A stretch of DNA of 64,000 bases from Orbicella faveolata (GCF_002042975.1 NW_018149766.1:788104-852103); one strand, 5' to 3'; positions 43,111-54,299 are shown, numbered from the stretch's first letter. Program-made: numbers and translations. Notes: generated by a model from the letters alone, not told the origin.

Positions 43111-43705
43111 AGGTGGGATAAGCTCCAGAGGTGTGGACAACTTGACCCAACACAGATTTAAGTTTTTCTCAGGAAATTAGGAAACTCTATTCAACTGATC
43201 TGTAACAGGGTGGAGTGGGACTGGGAACATAGCTGGATTGAATTCAGAGGTTGTACTCATGCTCAACTGAATGAAAATATGCCATTGAGAATAAAACCTG
43301 CTGCTATAATCCATGATCTTTGAAGGTTAAATTTAATCCGGAAGCCGCGGACGCATCCGTTCCAGTTCCTCCTTTTCAAGATGGCCGGGCATTACATTAT
43401 TATCCTCTGAGTGCTCAAAGGAAATGTTTGCTTCTCATTCAACATCAGAAACCACAATACATCTAATTCAAAGGCATGTTCTCATCAGGGATATATAAGC
43501 TATAAAGACGGCGATTAAATTCTTAACTTCACTGAATTGAAACAAATCGCCCGAACAGACATGCTAAATATCACACGGCAGCCGAGCCGGATTCCATAAT
43601 TGAATTAAGCTTACTAGTAAACAGTCAGGGGGGATATAAACCTTCAAACAGTTCTTTAGTATTATGGTTATTGGTTTAAAGTGTTACGGATATTTGATGC
43701 TTACC

Positions 43706-44337
43706 CTCTTGGCAGGAAAAGAGGAGAATTTGACACCGGGACCACACTTCAATCACAAACAAAAACAGAAGCTGACAGAGCGTGGAACAAAGTGATCACG
43801 TGACGCTTGAGTATTCGGACCCTACCAAGAGGGGAAGGGTAGTTCACTTCTCCAGTCCCTCTGGGTTTCAGCCCCCATCATCGCTCAGTTAGAATCATGA
43901 AACATCCAAATCAAAAGAGAAGCTGGCTAAGTCAAGCTACCAAGTTTGTTGAAGGGAAAACACCACTGGATAACATTGAATCAGGATAAGAAATATAAGA
44001 AATATAAGAAAGGGAAGGTTGCGAAATCGAACCTTCCCAAAACACCGATATCACCAATTTCTCATCCTGATTCAGTGTTTTCCACTGGTGTTTCCCTCTA
44101 CAATAAACTTGATAGCTTGCCTTTGCCAGCTTCCCTTTCGATTTGGATGTTTCTTGAATCGATTCGAACTGATCAATGGCCGGGACTGACACCCAGAGAG
44201 ACTGGAAAAAGCGCACTACCCATCCCCACTTGGTAGGTTCGAAAACTCTAGAGTCACGTGATAATTATGTTCTGTGTTTGTTTGCTTGAGGGTTTGAATT
44301 GTTGTGTGTCATATTTCCTTCTTTTCCTGCCAAGAAG
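43706..44337. promoter_or_regulatory. Shared divergent promoter and first exons of units B and C
   Basis: An imperfect inverted repeat: the left half (CTACCAAGTTTGTTGAAGGG, ACACCACTGGATAACATTGA) is mirrored on the right (TCAGTGTTTTCCACTGGTG, AATAAACTTG). Each half contains CACGTG (TCACGTGACGCTTGAG at 43796-43811; GAGTCACGTGATAA at 44251) and a donor (minus CCAAGAGG|GTAAGC at 43705; plus CCAAGAAG|GTAGGC at 44337). This arrangement predicts divergent transcription of the minus-strand gene B and plus-strand gene C. Confidence 0.65.
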
Positions 44338-44937
44338 GTAGGCATCAAGTATTTGTAGCACTTTAAACTGATAACCATAATACTAAAGAACTGTTTTACG
44401 ATTTATATTCCCCGTGACTGTTCACTAGTTAGCTTAATTCAATCGTGGAATCTCGCTTGGCTGTCGTGTGATTTTCAGGTGATTTCGACAGATTTGTTTC
44501 AGTACCGTGAAATTAAGATTGTAATCGCTGTCCTTTTAGCTTATATCCTTGATGAAAACATCCCTTTGAATTTAATTTACTGTGGTTTCTGATGTTGAAT
44601 GAGAAGCAAACATTACCTTCGATCAATCAGAGGATAATAATGTAATGCCCCGCCATCTTGAAAATTAGGAACTGATACACATGGCGCCGGGGCTTCCGCA
44701 TTAAATTCAATCTTCAATTATCGCGGATTATAGCAGCAGGATTTATTTTCAATGGCTTGTTTTCATTGAACATGAGTACAATTTGTTTATTGCATCCAGC
44801 TTTGTTCCTTCTCCCACTCTACCCTGTTGGTGATCAGTTGAAAGAGGTTCCTAATTCCCTGTGGGAATGTAAAGTCTATATAGGGCCAAGCACTCAATAC
44901 TGCTGGGACCTTTTCCACTTTTCCATGATATGAAGCA

Positions 44938-45147
44938 ACAAGGAGTATTTCTACTCTCTCCTGGTTGTGATGCTAGTCCATCACCGGGTCACGCCTTGAA
45001 ATTTAGTGCTACTCATTTATACACCTGGATGGGCAGAAGCGCTGTGATATAAATACACCTTGTCCTTGAAAAAATCACTATTACACCAGCCAGGGCTTGA
45101 ACCCAGATCACTCATTACAGAGTCCAATGTACAAGCCATTAAGCCAC
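44938..45147 (-). repeat. SINE in unit-C intron
   Basis: Full-length but old copy: tail (ATTTCTACTCTCTCCTGG, GATGCTAGTCCATCAC) at left, tRNA-like head at right with CAGGGCTTGAACCC. Confidence 0.7.
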
Positions 45148-45745
45148 CTTGCCTTTATTTCCTGCATTCAACTCCACACCTTCACCACACCTCCATTTTT
45201 CTGAGTTATCATTTAAAATTATCCCAGAGATTCCTGATATATGAAAATATAGGATACAGTCATCTTAAGATAAGAGGTCTGACACCTAGACTGACAGAAA
45301 TGATCTGCTATATCTGGTTCAAACAGCAGAAATTGGTGATTCATACATTCATTAGTGTGACCTTTAGCTTACAGTACAAACAACAAAAAGCCTAACTCAT
45401 TACATGACTGAGAAAATTACTTCAATATTATTACTGAGAGCAGGTAAATTTATCATTCATTCTTAATTTGAACTCCACTTGTTGGACAGGTTCCTAATTT
45501 TCTTAGTCATAGAATAAATGAGTTGTGTATGAAGGATCAAGTAATTAAGGATCTACACTACTCTACACTAATTTGAAGAGGATTCTTAAACATGACTTGT
45601 AAATCCTAAGCTGTGGTTGCATTCAAACAATTCTCTTTGCTAAGAAATAACTCTTAGTTCTGTTATAGTTAAATATTTTGCTGTAACAGTATGTTATGAT
45701 GTTTTTTGTGTTGAAAAGGTTTTCAGGACAAGAACAAATGTGCAC

Positions 45746-46736
45746 ATGACAAGTTTACGTAATGGCAGCATTCACAGTGGTGAAAAACCTTACAAATGTG
45801 TTCACTGCGCCAAAAGTTTTAAGTGGGCAGGAAGATTGCTTCATCATCTAAAAATTCACACTAATGAGCGACCATACAAATGTACTCAGTGTGATAAATG
45901 CTTTAAGCAATCAACAGGTTTATATTCACACTCAAAGACTCACTGTCAGTGGTACCCATAAGAAACTGTTTAAATGCCCTCAATGTGGGAAGTATTTCTA
46001 CCAGGCAAGTAATTTGAAATGTCACCTAAGAACTCACAGTGGTGAGAAACCCTTTAAATGTACTCAATGTGACAAGTGTTTTAATCGGTCAACCAATTTG
46101 CAACGCCACATGATGATACACAATGGTACCCAAAAGAAACTGTTTAAATGCACTCAGTGTGGGAAGTGTTTCTACCAGGCAAGTAATTTGAAATCTCATC
46201 TAAGAATTCACAGTGGTGAGAAACCCTTCAAATGTACTCAATGTGACAAAAGCTTTAGTACTGTGGGAAATATGAATACTCATGTGCGAATTCACAGTGG
46301 TGAGAAACCCTTCAAGTGTACTCAGTGTGACAGATGTTTTGGCCAGTTAGCCTATCTTCGACGTCACATGATGATACACAGTGGTGAGAAACCCTTCAGT
46401 TGCACTCAATGTGACAGGTGTTTCAGTCATTCAGCTGATTTGCAGCGTCACATGATGATACACAGTGGTGTGAAACCCTTCAAATGTACTCAATGCGACA
46501 AGTGCTTTAGAACAACTGGAAATTTGAATACTCACTTGCGAATTCACAGTGGCGAGAAACCCTTCAAATGTACTCAATGTGACAAGAGCTTTAGAGCTGC
46601 GGGACATTTGAATAGTCACGTGAGAATTCACAGTGGCGAGAAACCCTTCAAGTGTATCCATTGTGAGAAGTACTTTACTCGCAAGGAAAGTCTTTCGTCT
46701 CATAATAGATCATTTCACAGTGATTTACCTGGTTAG
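45746..46736 (+). pseudogene. C2H2 zinc-finger gene split by a 4-nt insertion (unit C)
   Basis: After acceptor TTTTCAG the ATG at 45746 opens MTSLRNGSIHSGEKPYKC with two fingers, then the frame ends shortly after the second (SKTHCQWYP-stop, 45961). Comparison with the parallel sequence near 46119 shows CAC followed by an extra TGTC before AGTGGTACCC; removing frame, nine further fingers continue open to 46736, ending FHSDLPG. The nine-finger frame alone (from an internal start) could still make a protein, so the gene may be truncated rather than dead, or the insertion a sequencing error. Fingers show intact Cys and His ligands. No effector domain. Confidence 0.75.
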
Positions 46737-47947
46737 CCAGTGTAGGAAGAGCTTTAACCAGTGGATTGAAGAGACACGTGTGTAAGGAGCTTTCTGTAGA
46801 AGATCAGGAGAAATTCACCTGTTGGATGTACGGTGAATTATGCCACGACTCTTTTGGAACTCTTTATCGTATGTACAATCATGGAATGCGAAAAAAGAGT
46901 AAACTGGTGATGTCCTGCTATAGTAAAACCGTTGGTGCTATTGAAACGATTCTGTTTTAAAGTTAAGCATGCTGATAAATCTAGAATCAAGGTTATTTGA
47001 AAACCATACTTCAGTGTATAGCTTATGTTAGTGTGATAAATTTCACGCAACAGAGAGGTTTGTTTAATCATAGAGATTCTGTCAAACTATGTCAGTCGTG
47101 GTGAAAATTTGTCCTGGTAAATGAGCCTGGTTGGTAGGCAGGGCACTCCCATATGTTGGAAATTTTAAAATTAAGTCCAATCAGGGAGTGCTTTGAGATG
47201 CCACTTCAAACAACCAAAACGTAAAAGCTGCCATGATTTTAATGATTGCAAAGACATTACGATGGTTACGTTTTGATGACAAGATCACAAAATAAGCAAA
47301 ATAAGCGCGCAACCCTAAAAGATACCTTGACAGGAAAATGTTTGGGTTTTCGTCCTCAACGTCCTAAGAGGGACTAAGTTGGTTAGTTGTTCCCCTAAGA
47401 GAGACGACGAACATTCCGTCCGTTTCAAATGGGAGTCTCTCCTCCCTCCCTACCACCACGGTTAAACGAGACCGTAATCCTTTTTAGCCTGACTTGAGAA
47501 TTAATTATGAAGAGAAGTTTAGTGTTTTTATTTGGTGAAGATTGACAGAAACACTGAGTAAAAAAAATTACAAGGGTGCTCTATACTATTTTAGTATTAA
47601 AAAGTCTTTTTAAGTTTATGGAGCAGGATTACAGCGTGGATTTAGGCTTTGTTTTGTTAACGTTAAATGATATTAGAGTTATATGAAACCTTCATTGCAG
47701 CAAATTATGCTTGGGTTTGTTGAATCATTCAGTTCAACATGCTTAAAATGTTTCTGCGAAAAGAGGGACGGTCATTTCAGACCTGAGAGAGTGGAAATAA
47801 TTGACTTGCCCCTAAAACACGTTTTTGTTGGATGATATTACTAAAAACCGCCACCGATTCCTCCAATGAAGGCTACGCTAAATGTCACGTGACACGTCAC
47901 GTGACCTATCAGAAGCACTAATTATACTTTAAAATGTTCAGAACACG
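46737..47947. other. Unit C distal flank
   Basis: No gene. Mirrors flanks of other units: CACGTGTGTAAGGAGCTTTC just after the stop also follows unit E (60880), and 47330-47480 is the inverse of 32480-32690. Confidence 0.55.
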
Positions 47948-48206
47948 ATGTCCTGTTACCAATTAATCAAAACTATGACAAAATTCGAGAAACGAACAAA
48001 CCATCGATTGATCGCTGAACGATTAAACGTCGTTATGAATGCTGAAAAACACAGCAGTTTACTCGACAAGGTGCACCCAACAGCACGCGCAAAATGACGC
48101 GTACTGTCCAATTACAAGCATGACGCGTACACTGTCCAATTAATGCTCAAATCGGGCTGCTGATAGCCAATCACGTTCGAGAATTTTGTTACAGTTTTGA
48201 TTAATA
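47948..48206 (+). repeat. Direct repeat, copy 1
   Basis: Matches 48340-48597 closely (GATGTCCTGTTACCAATTAA, TGACGCGTACTGTCCAATTA, CGGGCTGCTGATAGCCAATC) with small indels. Confidence 0.8.
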
Positions 48207-48710
48207 ATGGTAATAGGGCTGAGTGGAGTCCAATTCTGTGTGTAATCATACGAGTGATTAACAAAATCGGACGACCGCGAAGCGAGAGTCCGATTTGTTA
48301 ATCACGAGTATGATTACAGACTGAATTGGACGACACGATGTCCTGTTACCAATTAATCAAAACTATGACAAAATTCGAGAAACGAACAAACCTCCGATTG
48401 ATCGCTGAACGATTAAACGTTATGAATGCTGGAAAACACAGTTTACTCAACAAAGTGCACCGCAACAGCGCGCGCAAAATGACGCGTACTGTCCAGTTAC
48501 AAGCATGACGCGTATACACTGTCCAATTAATGCTCAAATCGGGCTGCTGATAGCCAATCACGCACGAGAGTTTTGTTATAGTTTTGATTAATTGGTAACA
48601 GGGCTTCGCGTCGTCCAATTCCGTCATACTGGTGATTAACTGGTGATTTTGTTAATCACTCGTATGATTACGGACCGAATTGGACTCCACTCAGTTCTAT
48701 TACCATTATT
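48203..48710. mobile_element. Inverted-repeat element with nested repeat
   Basis: Long terminal inverted repeats: AATAATGGTAATAG, GAGTGGAGTCCAATTC, AATCATACGAGTGATTAAC at left mirrored at right by GTTAATCACTCGTATGATTA, GAATTGGACTCCACTC and CTATTACCATTATT. Inside is copy 2 of the direct repeat that also flanks it on the left, and a further AATCGGAC...GTCCGATT palindrome. No coding capacity. Confidence 0.75.
48340..48597 (+). repeat. Direct repeat, copy 2
   Basis: Internal part of the element at 48203-48710, duplicated at 47948-48206. Confidence 0.8.
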
Positions 48711-48728
48711 AATTCAGTTATGAGGCAG

Positions 48729-48810
48729 CCGGCAGCGTGGCCGAGTGGTTACGGAGCCGCACTTGAGTTGTTTCACGATAGGCCTGAGTTCAACTCCTCG
48801 GTCATGTTTG
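48729..48810 (+). repeat. tRNA-derived SINE head
   Basis: GGCAGCGTGGCCGAGTGGTT resembles a Leu/Ser-type box A and CCTGAGTTCAACTCCTCGG a box B. The expected acceptor pairing is absent and unrelated sequence follows, so this is a SINE promoter rather than a tRNA gene. Confidence 0.6.
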
Positions 48811-49133
48811 TTATTAGCCAACTGGTTCGCTTCCTGCCAATTGTTTTTTTTAGATAAACATTGATCCCACCTTAGACAACAGTGATCCCACCTTAGGCAA
48901 CAGAATTTGAGACAAAAGAACGGTACAATAGACAGGTGTTGACCCTTAATCACACTGCATATCGTTGTCGATAACCTTCTTAAAACGTTGCCCAACGATG
49001 TGGAAGGCCGCCATATCAGTGGAGATGTGTCAGAATAATGCACCGCGATCGTACGCCCCATACCACCTGCCCAGTGCCCATCGCCTGGAAGTTGAAAAAG
49101 CAAACGTGACGCTCCTAACTTTGATATCCACGC

Positions 49134-49296
49134 ATGTATAATATTAACATTATTAACAGATGCTTAAGATCTAGTAACAGCATTCAGTTAGAGAGATCTT
49201 TAATTAATAATACTCTACAGGACCAGACTGCAAGTTTATTTAACACGTTGCCCAGCAACGTGAGGTGCTGCCAAGACTATATTAAATTTTGTAAAG
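49134..49296 (+). other. Possible 3' end of a LINE-type coding region
   Basis: The frame reads SIQLERSLINNTLQDQTASL, then FNTLPSNVRCCQDYIKFCK up to the gap. The LFNxLPxxVR...FK pattern is common at the C-termini of non-LTR reverse transcriptases. Interrupted by the assembly gap. Confidence 0.35.
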
Positions 49297-49402
49297 NNNN
49301 NNNNNNNNNNNNNNNNNNNNNNNNNNNNNNNNNNNNNNNNNNNNNNNNNNNNNNNNNNNNNNNNNNNNNNNNNNNNNNNNNNNNNNNNNNNNNNNNNNNN
49401 NN
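49297..49402. other. Assembly gap (106 N)
   Basis: Unsequenced bases; any open frame crossing it is an artefact. Confidence 0.99.
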
Positions 49403-49404
49403 GC

Positions 49405-49493
<89 letters not shown>
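49403..49493. repeat. (ATT)n microsatellite at gap edge
   Basis: About 29 pure ATT triplets starting right after the gap; the repeat probably caused it. Confidence 0.95.
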
Positions 49494-49495
<2 letters not shown>

Positions 49496-49739
49496 ATCGC
49501 CGAACTAGAAACATATTTCATACTAAGAGCTTTCGGCCTTCCTCGTACGAGCCTTTTCGTGTAGAGCTCAGTTACCATTTTTGTCCTGCCCACGTTAATT
49601 CTCTTGAAATACGGATTAGTCATAACAATCACTTACATCAGCCTTGAGCTAATGACAGTTACCGTCACAGAATCAGAACCGCTGGCTGTACAAGTTATGA
49701 TGATGTTTTATGGTAAATAGGGATCTAGCCTGGTTTGTC

Positions 49740-50884
49740 ATGATGTCTTCTAAAAACGTTGTCACTATTGGAAGGCTCATTCAGAGGTGCTTAAAGGAAG
49801 TTTGTTTACTTCCACAAACACCGTCGTCGAATTCCAAGGAATACAGATTCTTGAACGATAGAAAATACTGGGTGTATGACAGTCCGCCTTCTCCTCTGTA
49901 CTATGATCGTCTCTTGTCGCCATTTCGTCATCTTCCCGCAGCGGGGAATGAAATTCCAATTATCACGGAGTGTAAACCAGAATCTTACCTGAAACAGCAT
50001 TGGAAACAATGGCTTCCCGCTTTCCCTCCCGTAGTTATCAAGTCACTGGACGTAGGACTGCAGGATGATTTTCCAGTCGTGACAACAGCGGCGTTCCAAG
50101 ACATCCCAAAGCACAAACACAGCGTAAATCCGGATGTTTTGTACGAGGTACAACTCAAAAGCTCGATTCCTAACATTAAAGCACCAATGCCAATGCCAAC
50201 GCCATTTCTTATCCTTGTATGGTTAAAGTCAACATGAGCAGCGGCGGCCTTGGAAACTGGGTCGTTATGAATGAGGGCGAATTGTCCGCCACTTTGCAAA
50301 AACTCAGAGAAGTAAGTGGCTGGAAGGGAGAGATTGTGTTCCAAGAATTTATCCCTGGGGTCAAAGAAGTGCCCAGTTTTCAATTTTATCTGCAAAAATC
50401 GGGGGAACTCTTCTGGGTCGCGGCACAACAACCGGCGGATTTTGTGGGTTTTCCTGGGAAAGGGGAGCGGTGGACTGGGGCAAACAAGAGATGTATGAAC
50501 ACATTGCGTTCGAAGAGTTCACTTTACCAATTAAGAACTACCTTCAAGAACGAGGCTACTTTGGTCTGGTCACCTATGAGGTTTTAATTACAGATCATGG
50601 ACGACTTAAACCCACGAATTGGCGGCGACACCACACATTTACTACTGGCTCGTCACATGGCTTTAGATTTTGGCTCGAAGCATTCAGCTATTTTCTGCTA
50701 CAACAAGCACAAAACCACAGCGAAAAAGTTGGTGGAGAAGGCAAATGGCATCAACAAAAAAGGCGAAGGAATAATTATTGTACTATCTGCTGTTGATGCG
50801 GACTTAGGATGCGAGTCTTACTTGTCTATTTTTGCTAAGACGTCGGAAAAGGTGCGAAATCTCTTTCATAACTTGAACAACTGA
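49740..50884 (+). pseudogene. Intronless ATP-grasp enzyme gene, broken by about three frame breaks
   Basis: From MMSSKNVVTIGRL at 49740 an open frame runs to about 50200; the ATP-grasp core then continues in a second frame (KVNMSSGGLGNWVV, a glycine-rich loop; EIVFQEFIPGVKEVPSFQF, like the ATP-grasp hinge strand), a third frame from about 50470 (DWGKQEMYEHIAFEEFTLPI; NYLQERGYFGLVTYEVLITD) and a fourth from about 50600 (DLNPRIGGDTTHLLLARHMA, the metal-binding N-P-R motif) to a stop at 50882-50884. Order and spacing are those of one ~380-residue ATP-grasp ligase (carboxylate-amine/peptide-bond family); substrate unknown. No introns, unlike SIK3. The shifts mean it is a pseudogene unless they are assembly errors in this poorly assembled region next to the gap. 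Confidence 0.65.
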
Positions 50885-51062
50885 TATCAGTATGGGTGGA
50901 TTTTTTTTAAAATGACATAATAGTGGAATTAGCTTAAAAATTGAAGGTTTTTTGGTAGAAAACTACTCCGACCAAACTGGACATGTTATATCATATCGCA
51001 AACAGTCTTTTCTTTTCAATATGGTGACCGTTATAAAGGATAGAGTAATTTCGTGAGTAGAA

Positions 51063-51165
51063 GGTGAAGGGTTGAATGAATAACGTTTTTTTCAGTCATC
51101 TCCTCGGCGAGCTTTTATTAGCTGACTGAAAGAAAAAAAAAAACATTATTCATTCACACCTTCAC
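51063..51165. mobile_element. Foldback element
   Basis: GTGAAGGGTTGAATGAATAA and TTTTTTTCAGTCA are mirrored by TGACTGAAAGAAAAA and TTATTCATTCACACCTTCAC around a 30-base centre. Confidence 0.75.
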
Positions 51166-51319
51166 TTACTACTTATTTGATATAACGCGAGTCACGCGAT
51201 TTTTTTTTTCGCCACACGCACCACAAAATTTCTATTGAAACAAATGTGGTATATAAGTTAGCGAGAAACGAGGAGAATCTGTTATACACAAAGCATTGCT
51301 GAATCAATCCGAAGATCAA

Positions 51320-51360
51320 TCGCGAAGATGTTGGTTGATGATCAACCAACATCTTCGCGA
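51320..51360. other. Perfect 19-bp hairpin with 3-nt loop
   Basis: TCGCGAAGATGTTGGTTGA, loop TGA, then its exact complement. It lies inside a small plus-strand open frame (51296-51505) that I do not call as a gene. Confidence 0.85.
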
Positions 51361-51776
51361 AGAACTGACACTCCGAGAAGAGGAGATTAAGGAAGACGGC
51401 GAAAAAAATGCCCTTCTATTGACGGCAAGACGTTTAAAAAGTCACCAAGTGTGTGGTTTTTTTGAAGATTATCTTTGTGAAGCTTGGGGCAAAACGTTTG
51501 CGTAATGCTACACTCTTCACACGCTTAAAAAATACCATTGTAAAATGTTAGAAACATAAAATACCTCGTCAGTAGGGCCAGTTGATTGTTGATACTAAGT
51601 ATATTTCAATGACTTTTCCTGTTTCTGGATTGTATTTTAATTGCTGTTCGAGAGGATTGTATGGGCGGTGTAATTGTGCTCGGGTAAAGTCCAACCTCTT
51701 TTTGGGGCAGGGAGCTTTCCAATAGCTGAATGAATGTCAAAGCCCGCGCCATCTAGATCTGCTCTATCAGTCTTCT

Positions 51777-52696
51777 ATAAGGCTAAAATGCTCTGAAAAG
51801 TGTCAAATTTGTTCTGATAAACTGAACGTTTCGGGCTTAGCCCTTCTTCAACAAGCCACAATGAAAGCACTATAACAAAGTCCCATTGGTATTAACGTAT
51901 AATCCATTCAACGTCAGCACCAGACGGATCTTGCTTGACAATTTCAACATCTTGTCCTCCAACCCAAGGCACGCAGGATTTTCCCCGAACCTCCGCTGGT
52001 ATCATATCGGCGTGAGCTATACCTCGGTGATATCCTCGTACACTCCGCTGATGCCTCGCCGTCTCCCACTGATGCCGGTTCAGAGCCCTACCGACGGTCT
52101 CGATGCCAGACGTGCAAGCGCATAACTTCTCAGACTTTTCTACAAGGCCCGATGAGTGCACATAACATCCGTGATCACTTCACCTGTCAGTCTGAGAATG
52201 CTGTGTATTGCATTTCTTGTCGTCGCTGCAATTGTCTATACATCGGAGAGACTGGAAAGCGACTAGGGAACGTTTCAGCGATCACCTTCGCAGCATTCGA
52301 AACCGATCGCGCGGGTTTCCCGTAGCTGAACATTTCAACTCCGCCTCCCACACTCTGGATGACATCATAGTCTGTGGCTTGAAACAGTGCTCTGGCAATA
52401 ACATCAGCCGCAAGCAGCATAAAATGAGATTAATCTTCAAGCTGGGCACGCTTCGACCGAACGGAGTAAACATTAACTTCGATAGGTCAATTCCGTTATA
52501 TTAAAATTCTAACTTAAAAGAAATTAATTATTCATCCCTCGTCCTCGATGCGATTTCTTTTGTTTTATTCCCCTAAGCCTCGGAGCCAAGTTTTTTTGTA
52601 TGGCGTGGCTAAATCCACCTACCGAAGAAGGGCTAAGCCCGAAACGTTTACTTTATCAGGACAAATTTGACACTTTTCAGAGCATTTTAGCCTTAT
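51777..52696 (+). mobile_element. Penelope-like retroelement 3' remnant with terminal inverted repeats
   Basis: Two ~73-bp inverted repeats (51777-51849 and 52624-52696; words GGCTAAAATGCTCTGAAAAG, AACGTTTCGGGCTTAGCCC) enclose the C-terminal coding part of a Penelope-like polyprotein. Visible in more than one frame: LVLTYNPFNVSTRRILLDNF near 51886, SRCQTCKRI near 52110, then a GIY-YIG nuclease-type segment (VYCISCRRCNCLYIGETGK at about 52200-52255; RERFSDHLRSIRN; PVAEHFNSASHTLDD). The upstream reverse transcriptase is missing, so it is a short, frame-disrupted remnant. Confidence 0.8.
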
Positions 52697-53329
52697 ATAC
52701 AACTTTTCGGCAGTGTCACGAATCGTATGCGTTTTTTGCTCATTCCTACTGAATTTCTACCAGTCTTATACCGTTTGTTTGGCCTGACTTTTGTAGAAAG
52801 TTGGTCAGTAATCAGTTCACACCCAACTTTTTCAATCGTAGGCCGGGTAACTCCTTCCAGCCCCAAAGGACGAAACATTTTCTAGCCGTGGCTAAAAAGT
52901 GCACGTGGCTGTTGTACAATAGGGACGCCAATTTCATGCATTGTAAAATCTGTACGAAAATTTTCAAAATACTGCGCTCTTTCGTCTTCCCTGGTCTTCA
53001 AGGACACCAAATGGCCACCTTGTGTCTACATCCTATTTGTCCCTATGGGTACCGGACACATGTTCATAGATCTGGGAATCACACTCTTGGGCCTAGGACT
53101 CGTAGTTTGCTGGCTGTGTGAGTCCAGAACTCACTACAGCCTTTTTCTGGGTGGATGACTGTTCCATAGGTAGCGAGGCAAAAGGCTGAATGTGAAAGGT
53201 TTACGGTCAAGCTTTTTAGAATTTACGGACATGACCTAAAGATGCAAAAGTAAAGGAAAAGAATATTATTTTTATATGGCTTTGTATTATTGTTAAGAAA
53301 AAGTAGCAAAATCAATAGTGAACAAAGCG
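52697..53329. other. Intergenic DNA
   Basis: No gene seen; leads into the distal flank of unit D. Confidence 0.35.
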
Positions 53330-54010
53330 AAGCTGTTCTTCAGGCACTTCTAAGCTAGCTAGAAAAGGCAGTATGGCAATTCACTAGGCTGGAAGAGAAA
53401 GTTAACATGTTGCGACCTATCAACATTCATAAACAACGGCCTTTCAGCTGAAAAGTTCTAACAAGTCAAGTGAAGTCAAGTCATCTTTATTTAGGCAGGG
53501 TAGCCCCATCAGCCATTGGCTGATATCAAAGACTAAGACTACATGATAAAAAAAATTCAGAATTTAAAAATTACCGCAAAGTTATGTACATGCAAGGAGT
53601 GTAAAATTTGAACCAGGTTCGGTCTTCTGAAGAACAGAAATCGGGGTCAATATACAATACTTTACAACACTTGCTTCAGGACTAACTGGAATCGTTTACT
53701 TTGTAGAAAAGGGAGCTTTATTACCTCAACACAATTAACGCTGTATGGTGGCATATTACGTTATAAAATCGATAAAATGTTATGCCTTGTTCCGTCAGTC
53801 GTTTATACTAAGCTTTTGCCAATATTTAAAGCTGCTGTGATATCACCATACTAATCTGTTTATCTGTATATCGCATATTGGGAAGTAACCTTCCTCTTCG
53901 AAACAGAACCCAACTCCGTAGACAACGCTGCTTCTGCATAAAATACATCAGTGAGATCAAAACTGAAACACAAGATGGCTAATAACGACAATGGCATTAG
54001 CTTTGTCGAG
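53330..54010. repeat. Distal flank of zinc-finger unit D
   Basis: Direct copy of 39240-39720, interrupted by an insertion at about 53463-53610. Confidence 0.75.
53463..53610 (-). mobile_element. Probable LINE 3' tail insertion
   Basis: Absent from the parallel position near 39380. On the minus strand it ends CCTAAATAAAGATGACTTGA followed by CTTCACTTGACTT-type repeats, as in LINE 3' tails with short tandem ends. Bounds approximate. Confidence 0.45.
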
Positions 54011-54299
54011 GAAATACACTACTATATATTGTAGAAATATGACATCCTGAAACCTAACAAAGATACATCAGTACACAAGACAATTTAAACATGTTGAAAT
54101 GAACGATTCAACGAACCCAAGCATTGCTCCGATGAAGGTTTTAGAAAAATATAATATCGATCATTTAACGTTAACGAAACAAACCCTAAATCTACACTGT
54201 TATCCTACTCCATAAACTAAACCGCGTCAATCTCCAAAAAATAAAACGCTAAACGTCAAAATATCGTATAAAGAAATCCAGAGTCGAGTTAGTTTTCTC

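Noticed and set aside
49134-49632. Open frames through the N run and ATT repeat (poly-Leu or poly-Ile)
   Set aside because: They are artefacts of undefined bases and a microsatellite.
51296-51505. 69-residue charged open frame as a gene
   Set aside because: Starts at a non-ATG codon, overlaps a perfect hairpin and has no recognisable family; too little support.
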